Below, piece by piece: positions 1 to 11,293 of a stretch of DNA of 64,000 nucleotides (positions within the stretch are counted from its first letter, which is position 1; each line of letters starts with the position of its first letter). The position numbers and the translations under genes were made by a program. The stretch spans positions 1-64,000 of the forward strand of contig JACKLX010000020.1 in NCBI GenBank assembly GCA_024235695.1. The letters run 5' to 3'. Under the pieces are notes generated by a model. It did not search any database, was not told where the DNA came from, and saw nothing but the letters and a program-made list of their open reading frames with translations. The stretch comes from Accumulibacter sp. Lineage in GTDB: Bacteria; Pseudomonadota; Gammaproteobacteria; Burkholderiales; Rhodocyclaceae.

Positions 1-912
<912 letters not shown>

Positions 913-948
913 GCTGCCATCCTCCGGGGAAATTTGTCCATGCGCTTC

Positions 949-977
949 AGATGGGGACGGACGGCCGCCAAGTCAAC
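949..977 (-). promoter_or_regulatory. Sigma-32-type heat-shock promoter of clpB
   Basis: On the minus strand a -35-like GTTGACT (971-977) is followed after 14 bases by CCCCATCT (949-956), a full match to the RpoH -10 consensus CCCCATNT. The predicted transcript would start near 942 and carry a leader of about 30 bases. The -10 match is strong; the -35 matches CTTGAAA at 4 of 7 positions. Control of clpB by RpoH is established in other proteobacteria. Confidence 0.6.
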
Positions 978-1104
978 GCGTCAAGGCGTATTTCCCCGTT
1001 TTTCCGCACCATTCCGTTCCCAGGCACCCTCGCCGGGCTTGCTGCCGCAGCGATCGGCACCGATCGCGGCGTCACTGGTCGCCAGGCGGGCCACTGGCTA
1101 CGGA

Positions 1105-1557
1105 TCAATCGTGCCAGCGATCAGCGGCCTGATCGTCGGCCTCGCGCGCGTCCACCCAGCGCGCGCCCTCGCTGGTCACTTCGCGCTTCCAGAAGGGAGC
1201 GCGCGTCTTGAGGTAATCCATGATGAACTGGCAGGCGGCGAAGACCTCACCGCGGTGCGCGCCGGTGACGGCCACCAGGACGATCTGGTCGGTTGGCAGC
1301 AGGCGGCCGACGCGGTGGATCACCAGCGCGTCGATGATCGCCCAGCGCCGGCTGGCTTCGCCGATAATCGCCGTCAACGCCTTCTCGGTCATCCCCGGAT
1401 AGTGCTCGAGGGTCATTTCGGAAACGCCGCTACCGTCGTTGACGTCGCGCACCAAGCCGACGAAGGATGCCAGCGCGCCGATCCGCGGGTCGCCCTGGCG
1501 CAGTGCCGTCAGTTCGGCGCCGACGTCGAAATCGGCCTCCTGCACGCGTACCGGCAT
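1105..1557 (-). CDS. moaE: Molybdopterin synthase catalytic subunit MoaE
   Basis: This 150-residue protein is the large subunit of molybdopterin synthase, which inserts two sulfurs carried by MoaD thiocarboxylate into cyclic pyranopterin monophosphate. Family landmarks are visible: FVGLVRD near residue 32, LEHYPGM near 51, IHRVGRL near 80, and the lysine-bearing APFWKRE near 120, where the active-site lysine sits. The length fits the family (about 150). The ATG lies one base after the moaD stop, so translation is probably coupled. The C-terminal tail after WVDA is acidic and poorly conserved. Confidence 0.95.
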   Translation of the reverse strand: MPVRVQEADFDVGAELTALRQGDPRIGALASFVGLVRDVNDGSGVSEMTLEHYPGMTEKALTAIIGEASRRWAIIDALVIHRVGRLLPTDQIVLVAVTGAHRGEVFAACQFIMDYLKTRAPFWKREVTSEGARWVDAREADDQAADRWHD

Positions 1558-1558
1558 C

Positions 1559-1816
1559 TCAGCCGCCCGTCACCGGCGGGAAGAATGCGACTTCGTCGCC
1601 GGCGCGCAGCGGCGAATCCGGCCTCGCCATCTCCTGGTTGACCGCGCAGCGGAGGTTCCTGATCGTCGCCAGGCCCTGCCATCGACCACCGCGAGCTGCC
1701 AGCAGGGCGAGCAGGCCGGCGACGTCGCTCACCCCGGCCGGCAGCTCCAGTTGCTCGCAGCCCTGGCCGACGCGCTCGCGCAAGCCGGCAAAATACAAAA
1801 TCTTCACGGTCTTCAC
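1559..1816 (-). CDS. moaD: Molybdopterin synthase sulfur-carrier subunit MoaD
   Basis: Small ubiquitin-fold protein of about 85 residues ending in the diagnostic Gly-Gly (PPVTGG), which is adenylated and converted to a thiocarboxylate to deliver sulfur to MoaE. The open frame starts upstream at a GTG at 1825, but the GTG at 1816 has a better-placed GAGG eight bases upstream, and the usual MoaD beginning (VKxLYFAGLRE) follows closely. The start is therefore a choice among GTG codons at 1825, 1816 and 1807. It lies 13 bases after the moeA stop and one base before moaE. Confidence 0.92.
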   Translation of the reverse strand: MKTVKILYFAGLRERVGQGCEQLELPAGVSDVAGLLALLAARGGRWQGLATIRNLRCAVNQEMARPDSPLRAGDEVAFFPPVTGG

Positions 1817-1829
1817 GATCCACACCTCG

Positions 1830-3035
1830 CTAAGCCAGCAACTCCGAAAACGGCGCGAAGCGCACCGTGTCGCCGCGCCGGATGATCTGCCGCGGCGGGT
1901 TGTCGATCAGTCCGTCGCCCCACACCGCCGAAGTCAGTACGCCCGAACCCTGCTGTGGGAAAAGCGCGACGCCGCCGTCGACCGTCGACCTGGCGCGCAG
2001 GAACTCACGCCGTGCATCGGGCCGCAGCCAGTCGAAATCGGCACGCAGCGGATAGCTCGCCGGCGCCAGCCGCGCGACGCCCTGCATCTTCAGCAGGAAA
2101 GGCCGCACCAGCATCAGGAAAGTGACGAAGCTCGATACCGGATTCCCGGGCAGGCCAATGAACGCCACTTCGCGCCCGGCTGCTGCCACCTGACCGAACG
2201 CCAGCGGCTTGCCCGGCTTGATCGCGATCTGCCACATCTCGAGCCGCCCCTCGGCCTCGACGGCGGCCCTGACGTGATCCTCCTCGCCGACCGAAACGCC
2301 GCCCGAGGTGAGGATCAGATCGTTGTCGCCAGCCGCTTCGCGCAGCGCCTGGCGGGTCGCCGCGAGGTCGTCGGCAACCTGCCCGTGGTCGCGGACTTCG
2401 CAGCCCAGTTGCTCGAGCAGACCGCGCAACAGGAAACGGTTGGCATTGTAGATCGACCCGGCCGGCAACGCTTCGCCAGGCATGCGCAGTTCGTCGCCGG
2501 TAAAGAACACCGCCACCCGCAAGCGTCGGAAGACCGGCAGGCTGGCGATCCCCACCGACGCTGCCAGGGCCGTGTCCTGTGGCCGCAGCCGCTGCCCGGC
2601 GGCGAGGATCTCGCTGCCGGCGGCGATGTCGCTGCCGGCCCGGCGGATGTGGTCTCCCGCCGCTGGGCGGTGACCGATCAGTACCTCGGCAGCAAGCGGC
2701 TGGCAGTATTCCTGCATCACCACCGCGTCGGCACCGGCCGGGATCGGCGCACCGGTGAAGATTCTTGCGGCGGTTCCCGGCAGCAGCCGGCAGCCGATGC
2801 TGCCGGCGGCGATGCGCTGGCTTACCGGAAGTTTCGCCGGCAGCTCGCTCAGGTCGGCGACGGCGACCGCATAGCCGTCCATTGCCGAGTTGTCGAGCGG
2901 CGGCGCGTCGAGCGCGGAGCGCTGCGCAGCGGCCAGTACCCGCCCGACGGCTGCCAGCGTGGGCCGCGAGCAAACCTCGGCGACCGCCGGCGCGCCAGCC
3001 AGCAAGCGGGCCAGCGCCAGTTCAAAGGACAGCAT
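1830..3035 (-). CDS. moeA: Molybdopterin molybdenumtransferase MoeA
   Basis: 401 residues, the usual MoeA length. MoeA inserts molybdate into adenylylated molybdopterin. Visible landmarks are the N-terminal LDAPPLDNSAMDGYAV segment near 40, FTGAPIPAGADAVV near 95, the central MoCF_biosynth motif (TSGGVSVGEEDHV near 245), the GKPLAFGQV region and GLPGNPVSSFVTF near 300. A strong GGAGG precedes the ATG by eight bases. The gene heads the moeA-moaD-moaE run; mobB ends about 125 bases upstream of it. Confidence 0.95.
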   Translation of the reverse strand: MLSFELALARLLAGAPAVAEVCSRPTLAAVGRVLAAAQRSALDAPPLDNSAMDGYAVAVADLSELPAKLPVSQRIAAGSIGCRLLPGTAARIFTGAPIPAGADAVVMQEYCQPLAAEVLIGHRPAAGDHIRRAGSDIAAGSEILAAGQRLRPQDTALAASVGIASLPVFRRLRVAVFFTGDELRMPGEALPAGSIYNANRFLLRGLLEQLGCEVRDHGQVADDLAATRQALREAAGDNDLILTSGGVSVGEEDHVRAAVEAEGRLEMWQIAIKPGKPLAFGQVAAAGREVAFIGLPGNPVSSFVTFLMLVRPFLLKMQGVARLAPASYPLRADFDWLRPDARREFLRARSTVDGGVALFPQQGSGVLTSAVWGDGLIDNPPRQIIRRGDTVRFAPFSELLA

Positions 3036-3159
3036 GCGTCTTCCCTCCTAACCTTCATGAAGTGTGGACACACCTCAAGGCATGAAAATCATGACTGTTT
3101 CCCTCATTCCCGCCCGCACCAGCGGGCGAAGGACGATTGCTGAGCCGATCAAGCGACTT

Positions 3160-3666
3160 TCACGGCAACTGGACGGCGTCGAGGACGAAGCGGACGATCG
3201 CCGGCGCATCGTTCAAATCGAACGTGGCGAGGTCGCAGGGCGGACTCGACGGCAGCTTCTGGTCGCAGGCGACGGCGACGATCTGGCGATGGTCGGGCCA
3301 CAACGGCGGCTTGCCGTTGGCCGGACGATAGACCTCGAGCGTCGGAATTTCCTCGCCCTTGAAACCCTCGACGAGGACCAGGTCGCAGGGCGCGAAGTGG
3401 GCGACGCACTCGGCCAGCGACGGTTCCGGAGCACCGCGCAACTCGTTCATCAGGACCCAGCGCGAAGCGCTGGCCAGCAGGACTTCGCTGGCTCCCGCCT
3501 GGCGGTGGCGGAAAGAGTCCTTTCCCGGTCGGTCGATATCGAAGTGGTGATGGGTGTGCTTGATCACCGACACCCGCAAACCGCGCGCGACAATCAGCGG
3601 CAGCAGCTTCTCCAGAAGCGTGGTCTTGCCTGAGCCGGAATAGCCGGCAATGCCGAAGACGTTCAT
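3160..3666 (-). CDS. mobB: Molybdopterin-guanine dinucleotide biosynthesis adaptor MobB
   Basis: 168-residue P-loop GTP-binding protein that assists MobA in attaching GMP to molybdopterin. The Walker A (GYSGSGKTTLLEKLL) lies at residues 8-22, HTHHHFDIDRPGKDS near 41-55 and the DLVLVEGFKGE motif near 95. The ATG at 3664-3666 overlaps the stop of the upstream ATP-grasp gene in an ATGA arrangement, which supports this start over the Met two codons upstream. MobB marks an MGD-type cofactor pathway; mobA is not in the window. Confidence 0.93.
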   Translation of the reverse strand: MNVFGIAGYSGSGKTTLLEKLLPLIVARGLRVSVIKHTHHHFDIDRPGKDSFRHRQAGASEVLLASASRWVLMNELRGAPEPSLAECVAHFAPCDLVLVEGFKGEEIPTLEVYRPANGKPPLWPDHRQIVAVACDQKLPSSPPCDLATFDLNDAPAIVRFVLDAVQLP

Positions 3667-5006
3667 CGGCATCCGCCGGGCGGCTGGCCCTGACAGGCGA
3701 CCGGCAGAACCGCGGCAAAACCGCCGCCGGGGGTCCGGAAGTTGGTCGTCTGACCACGGTAGACGCGCGCCGAAACCAGTTGCACGGCGCCGCGATAGAC
3801 GTAGTTGCGCAGGTCCAGCTTGAAATCCTGCTCGACGCCATCGACCAGCAGCCGCCTCCCCGAAGGCGCCACCAGCGCCTGCGCGACATATCCTCCGCGC
3901 GCGATCTCCTCGAAGACACGGCGGGTGAGCTTGTCGCCACGGTACGCCGCCTTGCTGCCAAAACCGGCCGCCGGTTTGAAGAACCACTGCCTGCGGGTCG
4001 CCCAGAAGGCTTCGGCATTGCCCGCAATGACTTCCTCGGTACGCGGAATGCCGCTGGCCAGCAACTGCCGCTGCCGCTCGCCGACGCCGATCTGCGCCAG
4101 CCACTGGCCATCGCCGAGGGCGACGAGATTGCGTTTGTCGGCGTACAGCGCGTGCATCTGCGGGTGTGGCGTCAGCACCACGGCGTCGGCCAGATAGGCG
4201 GCGCGCAGGGCCGCCTGCGGCGGTTCGTCGAGCGCGAAATCGGTCAGCCGGTTGTAAACCAGGTCGACACGCTCGCCGCGACACCACAGACAGCGGCCAT
4301 CGAAGGCCAGCTCGGCCGGGTCGGCGACCACGGCCGAGATGCCGTTGGTTTCGAAGAGCTGCCGGAAGAGCTCGAACTCGGGTGCCAGATACTGCTCGGC
4401 CGGGCGCTGATCGACGATCGCGACACGCGCCAGCGGCCGGTCGGGCGAGTCTCCGGTCGCCAGCCGCCATTCCTCGCGGAACATGGCGACGAAGCTCGCT
4501 TCGATCGGCGCCGAAATCGGCATCATCCTCGCCACCGGTTCGCAACAGGCGCGCTGGGCTCGCAGCAGGCGGGCATTGAGCAGCGCGCCGCCCGCATTCG
4601 AATTGATCTCGATCAGCTGCGGTCCGGCCGGGCCGAGATGGAAGTCGTAACCGAGAAAGACGCCGGCCGCGGCCGGTGTGTGCCTGGCCACTGCCGGCGC
4701 GTGCGCGAGGACGCGCTGACGATAGGCAGGCAGCGCGAGAACCTCCTCGAGCGCGGCGATGATCTGTGCCATTCGCGATAGATGCGCCTCGCTGACGAAG
4801 ACGACGCTGTCGGAAAACAGATGCGGCCGGGTCGCCAGCAGCTCGGCGTGGGTCAGCGTCCCGTCGCCGCCTTCGAGCGCCTGCTTGAGCGACTGCCGAT
4901 CGACCGAAATGCACGCGCAGCCGCGATTGAGCCACTCGGCGGCGGCGCCACAATCGGCCGGCAGCAGGTCCGCCAGGAGCGGCGGCAGGGCTTCGTCGAT
5001 CAGCAC
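3663..5006 (-). CDS. ATP-grasp-like ligase with permuted motif order (function unknown)
   Basis: 447 residues starting at a GTG that overlaps the end of the upstream helicase gene by seven bases, with GAGG seven bases ahead. The ATP-grasp hallmarks appear in reversed order. The acidic metal-binding segment GPQLIEINSNAGG (E133, N135) comes first, and the lysine/glycine-loop strand WFFKPAAGFGSKAAY (K344) comes about 210 residues later, followed by a strand-rich end containing DFKLDLRNYVY. This order resembles circularly permuted ATP-grasp enzymes such as those related to glutathionylspermidine synthetase. Substrate unknown. Tight linkage with mobB and the helicase gene shows co-transcription but does not define a pathway. 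Confidence 0.6.
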   Translation of the reverse strand: MLIDEALPPLLADLLPADCGAAAEWLNRGCACISVDRQSLKQALEGGDGTLTHAELLATRPHLFSDSVVFVSEAHLSRMAQIIAALEEVLALPAYRQRVLAHAPAVARHTPAAAGVFLGYDFHLGPAGPQLIEINSNAGGALLNARLLRAQRACCEPVARMMPISAPIEASFVAMFREEWRLATGDSPDRPLARVAIVDQRPAEQYLAPEFELFRQLFETNGISAVVADPAELAFDGRCLWCRGERVDLVYNRLTDFALDEPPQAALRAAYLADAVVLTPHPQMHALYADKRNLVALGDGQWLAQIGVGERQRQLLASGIPRTEEVIAGNAEAFWATRRQWFFKPAAGFGSKAAYRGDKLTRRVFEEIARGGYVAQALVAPSGRRLLVDGVEQDFKLDLRNYVYRGAVQLVSARVYRGQTTNFRTPGGGFAAVLPVACQGQPPGGCR

Positions 5007-6952
5007 TGGAGCGCCTCGATCGCCTGGTCCGCAGCGAAGAAATCAAGCGCCTCGGCGAGTTCGCGGGTCCGCTTCATTGGCGGCAGACTGCGCCAGATGC
5101 GCTTGCCGTAGGGCTTGCTGATCAGGCGAGGGTCGCAGATCATCAGCACGCCACGGTCGCTTTCGTCACGAATCAGGCGTCCGGCGCCCTGCTTGACGTT
5201 GATCACCGTGCGCGGCAACTGGTACTCGATGAAGGCATTGCGACCCTCGCTGCGCAGCCGCTCGATGCGCGCCGAGAGCACCGGATCGTCGGGTGGCGCG
5301 AACGGCAGCTTGTCGATGACCACCAGCGACAGCGCCTCGCCGCGGACGTCGACGCCCTCCCAGAAACTCTGACTGCCGATCAGGATGGCGTTGCCGAGCC
5401 GGCGGAAGCGTTCGAGCAGTTCGTTCTTGCTGCGCTCACCCTGCAGGAGCAGCGGCAGTTCCAGACCGGCACGCTGCAGCTGTTCGACGAGCAACTCGTG
5501 CGTACGACGCATCGCGCGCAGCGAGGTGCACAGGAAGAAAGCACGGCCGCCGCTCGCCTTGAGCAGAGGGAGGGCGGCCTTGACGACCGCCTCGGTGTAA
5601 CCCGGGCTATTCGGATCCGGCAGGTTTCGCGGCGCGTAGAGCAGCGCCTGCCGCGGGTAGTCGAACGGACTCTCCCAGCGCACCGAAGCGGCGTCACCGA
5701 GCCCCATCTCGGCGCAATAGTGCGTGAAATCGTCCTGCACCGCGAGCGTCGCCGAGGTGAATATCCAGGCCCTCGGATGGCCACTCATCTGCTTGTGCAT
5801 GATTTCGGCGATCACCAGCGGCGTCGCGTTGAGCTGCAGCGCGTGCGTATGCGTTTCGCCCCAGCGGACGAAGTCGGCGTTGGCGCCGCTCTGCCAGTTC
5901 CGCAGGCGGGTCAGCAGCTCGCCGGCTCGCCGCCAGCAGTTCTCGAGGCCTTCCGAACGTTGCGCCTGGGTTTCCAGCAGCGCGCCGAGCGCTGCCAGTT
6001 CGCCGACCACGCCGGCGACCGCTTCGGCGAAGCCCGCGCGTCCTTCGAGTTGCAGCAGGGCGAAGCGCGCCGGCTCGACCGGCAGCGTCAGGCGCAGGTC
6101 GCGCAGTGCTTTTTCGAGCGCGCCGCAGGCGCCTGGCAGGTCGAGGCAGTCGCGCGCCGAAGCCAGCCCGGCGATCTGCGTGTCGCGCAGCAGCTCGACG
6201 AGTTGCGCGGTCGACAGGCTCTCGCCGAAGAACAGGCTGGCGACTTCCGGCAACTGGTGCGCCTCGTCGAAAATCACCGTGTTGCACGCCGGCAACAGCT
6301 CGGCGGTGCCTTCGTCGCGCAGCATCACGTCGGCGAAGAACAGGTGATGGTTGACCACCACCAGGTCGGCGGCCAGCGCCTCGCGGCGCGCCGCGAGCAC
6401 GAAGCATTCCTTGTGCTGCGGGCAGTCCTGACCGAGACAGTTGTCGCGCGTCGAGGTAACCATCCCCCAAACCGTCGCGTTCTCCGGCACGTCGGCACAT
6501 TCGGCCTTGTCACCGCTGCGCGTGTGGCGGGCAAAACGCGCAATGCGCTGCGCGTACGCGGCGTCTTCGCGTGACAGGAAGCGACCGTCGGCGAGTGACC
6601 GCTCGAGGTGGTAGTGACACAGATAGTTGGCACGCCCCTTGAGCAGCGCCACCTTGACCGGCGTCTTGAGCAGCTTGCGGATGGTCGGAATGTCGCGCGA
6701 AAAGAGCTGGTCCTGGAGATTCCGGGTGCCGGTGGAGACGATCACCTTGCCGCCGGAGAGCAGCGCCGGCACCAGATAGGCATAGGTCTTGCCCGTGCCG
6801 GTACCGGCCTCGGCGACCAACACGCGATTGTCGGCGATCGCCGAGGCGATGCTCTCGGCGAGTTCAAGCTGCTGGCGACGCAGACGATAGCCGGGGACCC
6901 CGGCCGCCAGCGGGCCGTCGGCAGAAAAGACTTGGGAAAGCAAGGCGTTCAT
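5000..6952 (-). CDS. DinG/YoaA-type XPD-like ATP-dependent DNA helicase
   Basis: 650-residue superfamily 2 helicase. Motif I is EAGTGTGKT near residue 50 and the DEAH box is VIFDEAHQLPEV near 230. Four cysteines between them (one in NYLCHYH and three in the DNCLGQDCPQHKEC segment) match the iron-sulfur cluster position of XPD/DinG-like 5'-3' helicases. The C-terminal half has GSQSFWEGVDVRG and the final QGAGRLIRDESDRG motif VI. The start chosen is the Met at 6952; another ATG at 6979 has no ribosome-binding site. Proteins of this group resolve stalled-fork or R-loop structures. Followed by a 7-base overlap with the ATP-grasp gene. Confidence 0.9.
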   Translation of the reverse strand: MNALLSQVFSADGPLAAGVPGYRLRRQQLELAESIASAIADNRVLVAEAGTGTGKTYAYLVPALLSGGKVIVSTGTRNLQDQLFSRDIPTIRKLLKTPVKVALLKGRANYLCHYHLERSLADGRFLSREDAAYAQRIARFARHTRSGDKAECADVPENATVWGMVTSTRDNCLGQDCPQHKECFVLAARREALAADLVVVNHHLFFADVMLRDEGTAELLPACNTVIFDEAHQLPEVASLFFGESLSTAQLVELLRDTQIAGLASARDCLDLPGACGALEKALRDLRLTLPVEPARFALLQLEGRAGFAEAVAGVVGELAALGALLETQAQRSEGLENCWRRAGELLTRLRNWQSGANADFVRWGETHTHALQLNATPLVIAEIMHKQMSGHPRAWIFTSATLAVQDDFTHYCAEMGLGDAASVRWESPFDYPRQALLYAPRNLPDPNSPGYTEAVVKAALPLLKASGGRAFFLCTSLRAMRRTHELLVEQLQRAGLELPLLLQGERSKNELLERFRRLGNAILIGSQSFWEGVDVRGEALSLVVIDKLPFAPPDDPVLSARIERLRSEGRNAFIEYQLPRTVINVKQGAGRLIRDESDRGVLMICDPRLISKPYGKRIWRSLPPMKRTRELAEALDFFAADQAIEALQC

Positions 6953-7019
6953 GCGCGGTTCGTCGGAAGCAGCGCGCATGCTAACAGATGCTGGCGCAGC
7001 CAGCGCGGCCAGCGGCCGA

Positions 7020-7868
7020 CTATTGGTTCGCTTCCTGCATCAGGTCGCGCAGGAATTCGACGGGAATGGCGAAACTGATCCCCGAGGGCTTGCTCAGGAC
7101 AGCCTCCTTGGTTTCCTTGACGAACACCATGTTGATGATCCCCACCACCTCGCCGTGAACGACCTCGTAGAGCGGCCCGCCACTGTTTCCCGGATAGGCC
7201 GTGGCGTCGAGCTGGTAGATATCGAAGCTGCCGCGCCGCAGCCGCTGGATCACCCGCGCGTCGAGTTGCCGCGCGTTCGGCCCGGGCAGGACGATCGGCG
7301 TCACCGCCGAGATGATGCCGCGATGCGTCACCGGCGACAGACCAAGCACGGCGCCGATCGGAAAGCCGGTAAACGCCACCGACTGCCCCTCGCGCACCTT
7401 GCCCGAATCGTGCAGCTTCAGCGCCGGCAGCGCCTGGCCATCGACGCGCAACAGCGTCAGGTCGTGCATCTTGTCGAGTGCGACCGACCTTGCCGCGCGT
7501 TGCTGCACGCTCGAACCGGGCGGACGCGCCAGAATCACCAGCACTTCGCCGGCCGCCTCGTCGATCTTGTCGGGCACGACGTGCGCGTTGGTCGCGACGT
7601 GCCGGCCATCGCCGACGACGAAACCCGTTCCGCGCATCATGAACTGCGGGCTGCGCGTCCTTTGGTAGGTACCGACGACGACGACCGAGGGCTTGATCTG
7701 CTCGATGACGTCCGACAGGTCGGCAATGGCCGGCGCCGCGACCGACAACAGGCCGGCAAGGAGCGCCAGGACGCGGACGCCGAGCGCCGCCAGAACCGCC
7801 GTTCGGCTGGTCCGCGCCGTGGATGGCGCGGCCGTTGCCGCGTCGCAGTGCAACAAGCAGGAATTCAT
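7020..7868 (-). CDS. Exported trypsin-like serine protease (DegP-like catalytic domain, no PDZ)
   Basis: 282 residues with an N-terminal hydrophobic stretch (about residues 28-48) ending in a signal peptidase-like AIA site, so probably periplasmic. The chymotrypsin-fold triad is visible: His96 in NAHVV, Asp136 in HDLTLL and Ser229 in GNSGGPL. Unlike DegP/DegS there is no PDZ domain after the protease. The ATG is preceded by AAGGAG at good spacing. The gene ends 67 bases before the helicase start and may share its transcript. Protein quality control is likely, but the substrate is unknown. Confidence 0.85.
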   Translation of the reverse strand: MNSCLLHCDAATAAPSTARTSRTAVLAALGVRVLALLAGLLSVAAPAIADLSDVIEQIKPSVVVVGTYQRTRSPQFMMRGTGFVVGDGRHVATNAHVVPDKIDEAAGEVLVILARPPGSSVQQRAARSVALDKMHDLTLLRVDGQALPALKLHDSGKVREGQSVAFTGFPIGAVLGLSPVTHRGIISAVTPIVLPGPNARQLDARVIQRLRRGSFDIYQLDATAYPGNSGGPLYEVVHGEVVGIINMVFVKETKEAVLSKPSGISFAIPVEFLRDLMQEANQ

Positions 7869-7963
7869 CGTACTCCTTCAATGCCGATCATCGATGCCGC
7901 TTCGGCGGCTGCGCCGCGGCGCGGTGCAGGCAGCCCCTGCCCGGTCGCCGCCGACCTCGACCG

Positions 7964-8890
7964 TTACGAACCCTGGGCGACGCGAATCCGTGGCAATTCC
8001 GGCGAAGGCGTCGTCACGCGGGCATCGTACGGGTGTTCGTCGCGCTGAAAGAGGCTCATGATCCGCTTCACGTAGCCGCGCGTCTCGGCGTAGGGTGGCA
8101 CGCCGCGGAAGCGGTTGACCGCCCCTTCGCCGGCGTTGTAGGCGGCCGCGACCAGACTGACGTCGCCTTCGAAATACGCCAGCAGCCAGCGCAGGTAGGC
8201 AAGCCCGCCGCGCAGGTTCTGCTCGGGGTCGAACGGCCGGGTGACGTTGAAGCGCGCCGAGGTATCCGGTATCAGCTGCATCAGACCCTGAGCGTTCTTG
8301 TTCGACAGCGCCTGCGGGTTGAAATTGGATTCGGCGCGGATCACCGCCAGTGCCAGGCGCGGACTGACGCCGTATTCGGGCGCCAGCTGCCTGACCAGAC
8401 CGAAAACCATTTTCTGCTCGTCGGTCCTGGCCACCAGCACATCGCGGCCATCGTCGGCGAGAATCGCCGGACGCATGCATTCGGGTACCGCCGAGCCCGG
8501 TTCGCCGACGAAACGCTGCATTTTCTGCGACTGGACGTGTCCCTGCCGGGCCGCCAGACTGAAGAAGTAGGCCGCCCGCGCGTCGTCGCGCTCGATGCCA
8601 CGACCATTGGCATACATCCAGCCGAGACTGAACTGCGCCTCGGGATCGCCAAGACGGGCGCCGTCACAATACAGCCTGGCCGCCCGTAGCGGATCCTTTG
8701 GCACACCTTCGCCATGCTCATAAGTCAAGGCTTCGCGGCGAATCGCCAGGCGACGCTCACTGTCGGCGTCAGCGGCCTTCTCGGCAGCGGCATGCGCCGA
8801 CGACGCCAGGGTGGCGACGCTCAGCAGGCCGCAAAAGAGCAGCGCCCCTCGACGCAGCAGCAGCGGGCAGCGAAGACAGGCGGCTTTCAT
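7964..8890 (-). CDS. Lytic transglycosylase (SLT domain) with Sel1-like repeats
   Basis: 308 residues. A signal peptide (residues 1-33, ending SAHA) is followed by two Sel1/TPR-like repeats ([18 protein letters not shown], and [21 protein letters not shown]). A C-terminal SLT domain has the catalytic Glu in [15 protein letters not shown], then [13 protein letters not shown] and [10 protein letters not shown]. It cleaves peptidoglycan glycan strands in the periplasm. The ATG at 8890 overlaps the stop of the upstream epimerase gene (ATGA), so it belongs to the exopolysaccharide operon and could open the wall for export machinery. A longer frame starting at 8932 is less likely. Confidence 0.9.
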   Translation of the reverse strand: MKAACLRCPLLLRRGALLFCGLLSVATLASSAHAAAEKAADADSERRLAIRREALTYEHGEGVPKDPLRAARLYCDGARLGDPEAQFSLGWMYANGRGIERDDARAAYFFSLAARQGHVQSQKMQRFVGEPGSAVPECMRPAILADDGRDVLVARTDEQKMVFGLVRQLAPEYGVSPRLALAVIRAESNFNPQALSNKNAQGLMQLIPDTSARFNVTRPFDPEQNLRGGLAYLRWLLAYFEGDVSLVAAAYNAGEGAVNRFRGVPPYAETRGYVKRIMSLFQRDEHPYDARVTTPSPELPRIRVAQGS

Positions 8891-9965
8891 CCGCAAGCCT
8901 CGTCGGCAGTGGCAAAGCGCGACACGTACCACGGCATCGCCGCCCGCACGCCTGCCTCGAGCCGGTGACTGGGCTGGTAGCCAAGCAAACGCCTGGCCTT
9001 GCCGATGTCGGCCTGTGAATGACGCACGTCGCCCGCCCGGAAGTCACCGTATACCGGTTGCACGCGGCTCACTTCGGGCCGAAACTCCGCCAGCGCGTCG
9101 CGCAGGATCTCGAACAGCCGATTCAGCGACGTCCGGCCGTCGACGGCGACGTTGTAAACCTGGTTGACCGCTGCCGGATCGTCGCTGGTCGCAGCCAGCA
9201 GGTTGGCCTGCACGGCGTTGTCGATGAAACAGAAATCACGGCTCGTTTCGCCGTCGCCGTTGATCGTCACCGCTTCGTCGAGCAGCATCGCCCGCGTCCA
9301 GCGCGGAATCACCGCAGCGTAAGCGCCTTGCGGATCCTGCCGCGCGCCGAAGATGTTGAAGTAGCGCAGGCCGATCGACGGAAAACCGTAGCAGCGGGTA
9401 AACACGTCGGCGTAGAGCTCGTTCACCAGCTTGCTCACGGCATAGGGTGAAAGGGGCCGGCCGATGCGCTCTTCGACCTTGGGCAGCTCCTGATGATCGC
9501 CGTAGGTCGAACTCGAAGCGGCATAGATGAAGCGTTTGACGCCCGCGTCGCGAGCGGCCAGCAGCATGTTGAGAAAGCCATCGACGTTGCTGCGGTTGGT
9601 CGCCACGGGGTCGGCCAGGGAGCGCGGCACCGAACCCAGTGCCGCCTGATGGAGGACGAAATCCACCTCCTGGCAGGCCGCGCGGCAGGCGTCGAGGTCG
9701 CGAATGTCGGCCTCGATGAAACGATGACGCGCCCACTGCTCGGCGCTGACCAGCGACCGCACTTCGTCGACATTCCGCTGGTGACCGGTGGCGAAGTTGT
9801 CGAGACCGACGACGGTCTGGTCGAGTCCGAGCAGCGCCTGAACGAGATGCGAGCCGATGAAACCGGCACTGCCGGTCACCAGCCAGCGCGCAGGCTGCCC
9901 GCGCAAGCGCCGGCCGAGCGCCGCGAGCGCGGCCGGGGAGTCAAGACCGGGCACGCCGGGGAAAC

Positions 9966-9969
<4 letters not shown>
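8887..9969 (-). CDS. UDP-sugar C4-epimerase, SDR family (TviC/WbpP-like)
   Basis: About 360 residues. A Rossmann [15 protein letters not shown] near residue 35, the catalytic serine cluster [10 protein letters not shown] and the YAVSK Tyr-Lys pair define an extended SDR epimerase. The sequence resembles the epimerases that act on UDP-GlcNAc or UDP-GlcNAcA in capsule synthesis. The GTG at 9967-9969 overlaps the stop of the upstream dehydrogenase gene (GTGA), which fixes the likely start; the open frame itself extends further. Acting after the neighbouring dehydrogenase, it probably makes UDP-GalNAcA or a similar uronic precursor for the exopolysaccharide. Exact substrate inferred. Confidence 0.87.
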
Positions 9970-11246
<1,277 letters not shown>

Positions 11247-11293
11247 GAAGCCTTCATCCTTTCGATACCATTCGTTGGCCACCTCGTCGGCGC

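Noticed and set aside
3160-5046. 628-codon frame appearing to fuse mobB to an Arg-rich N-terminal half
   Set aside because: Only the last 168 codons are MobB; the rest is an out-of-frame reading of the ATP-grasp gene.
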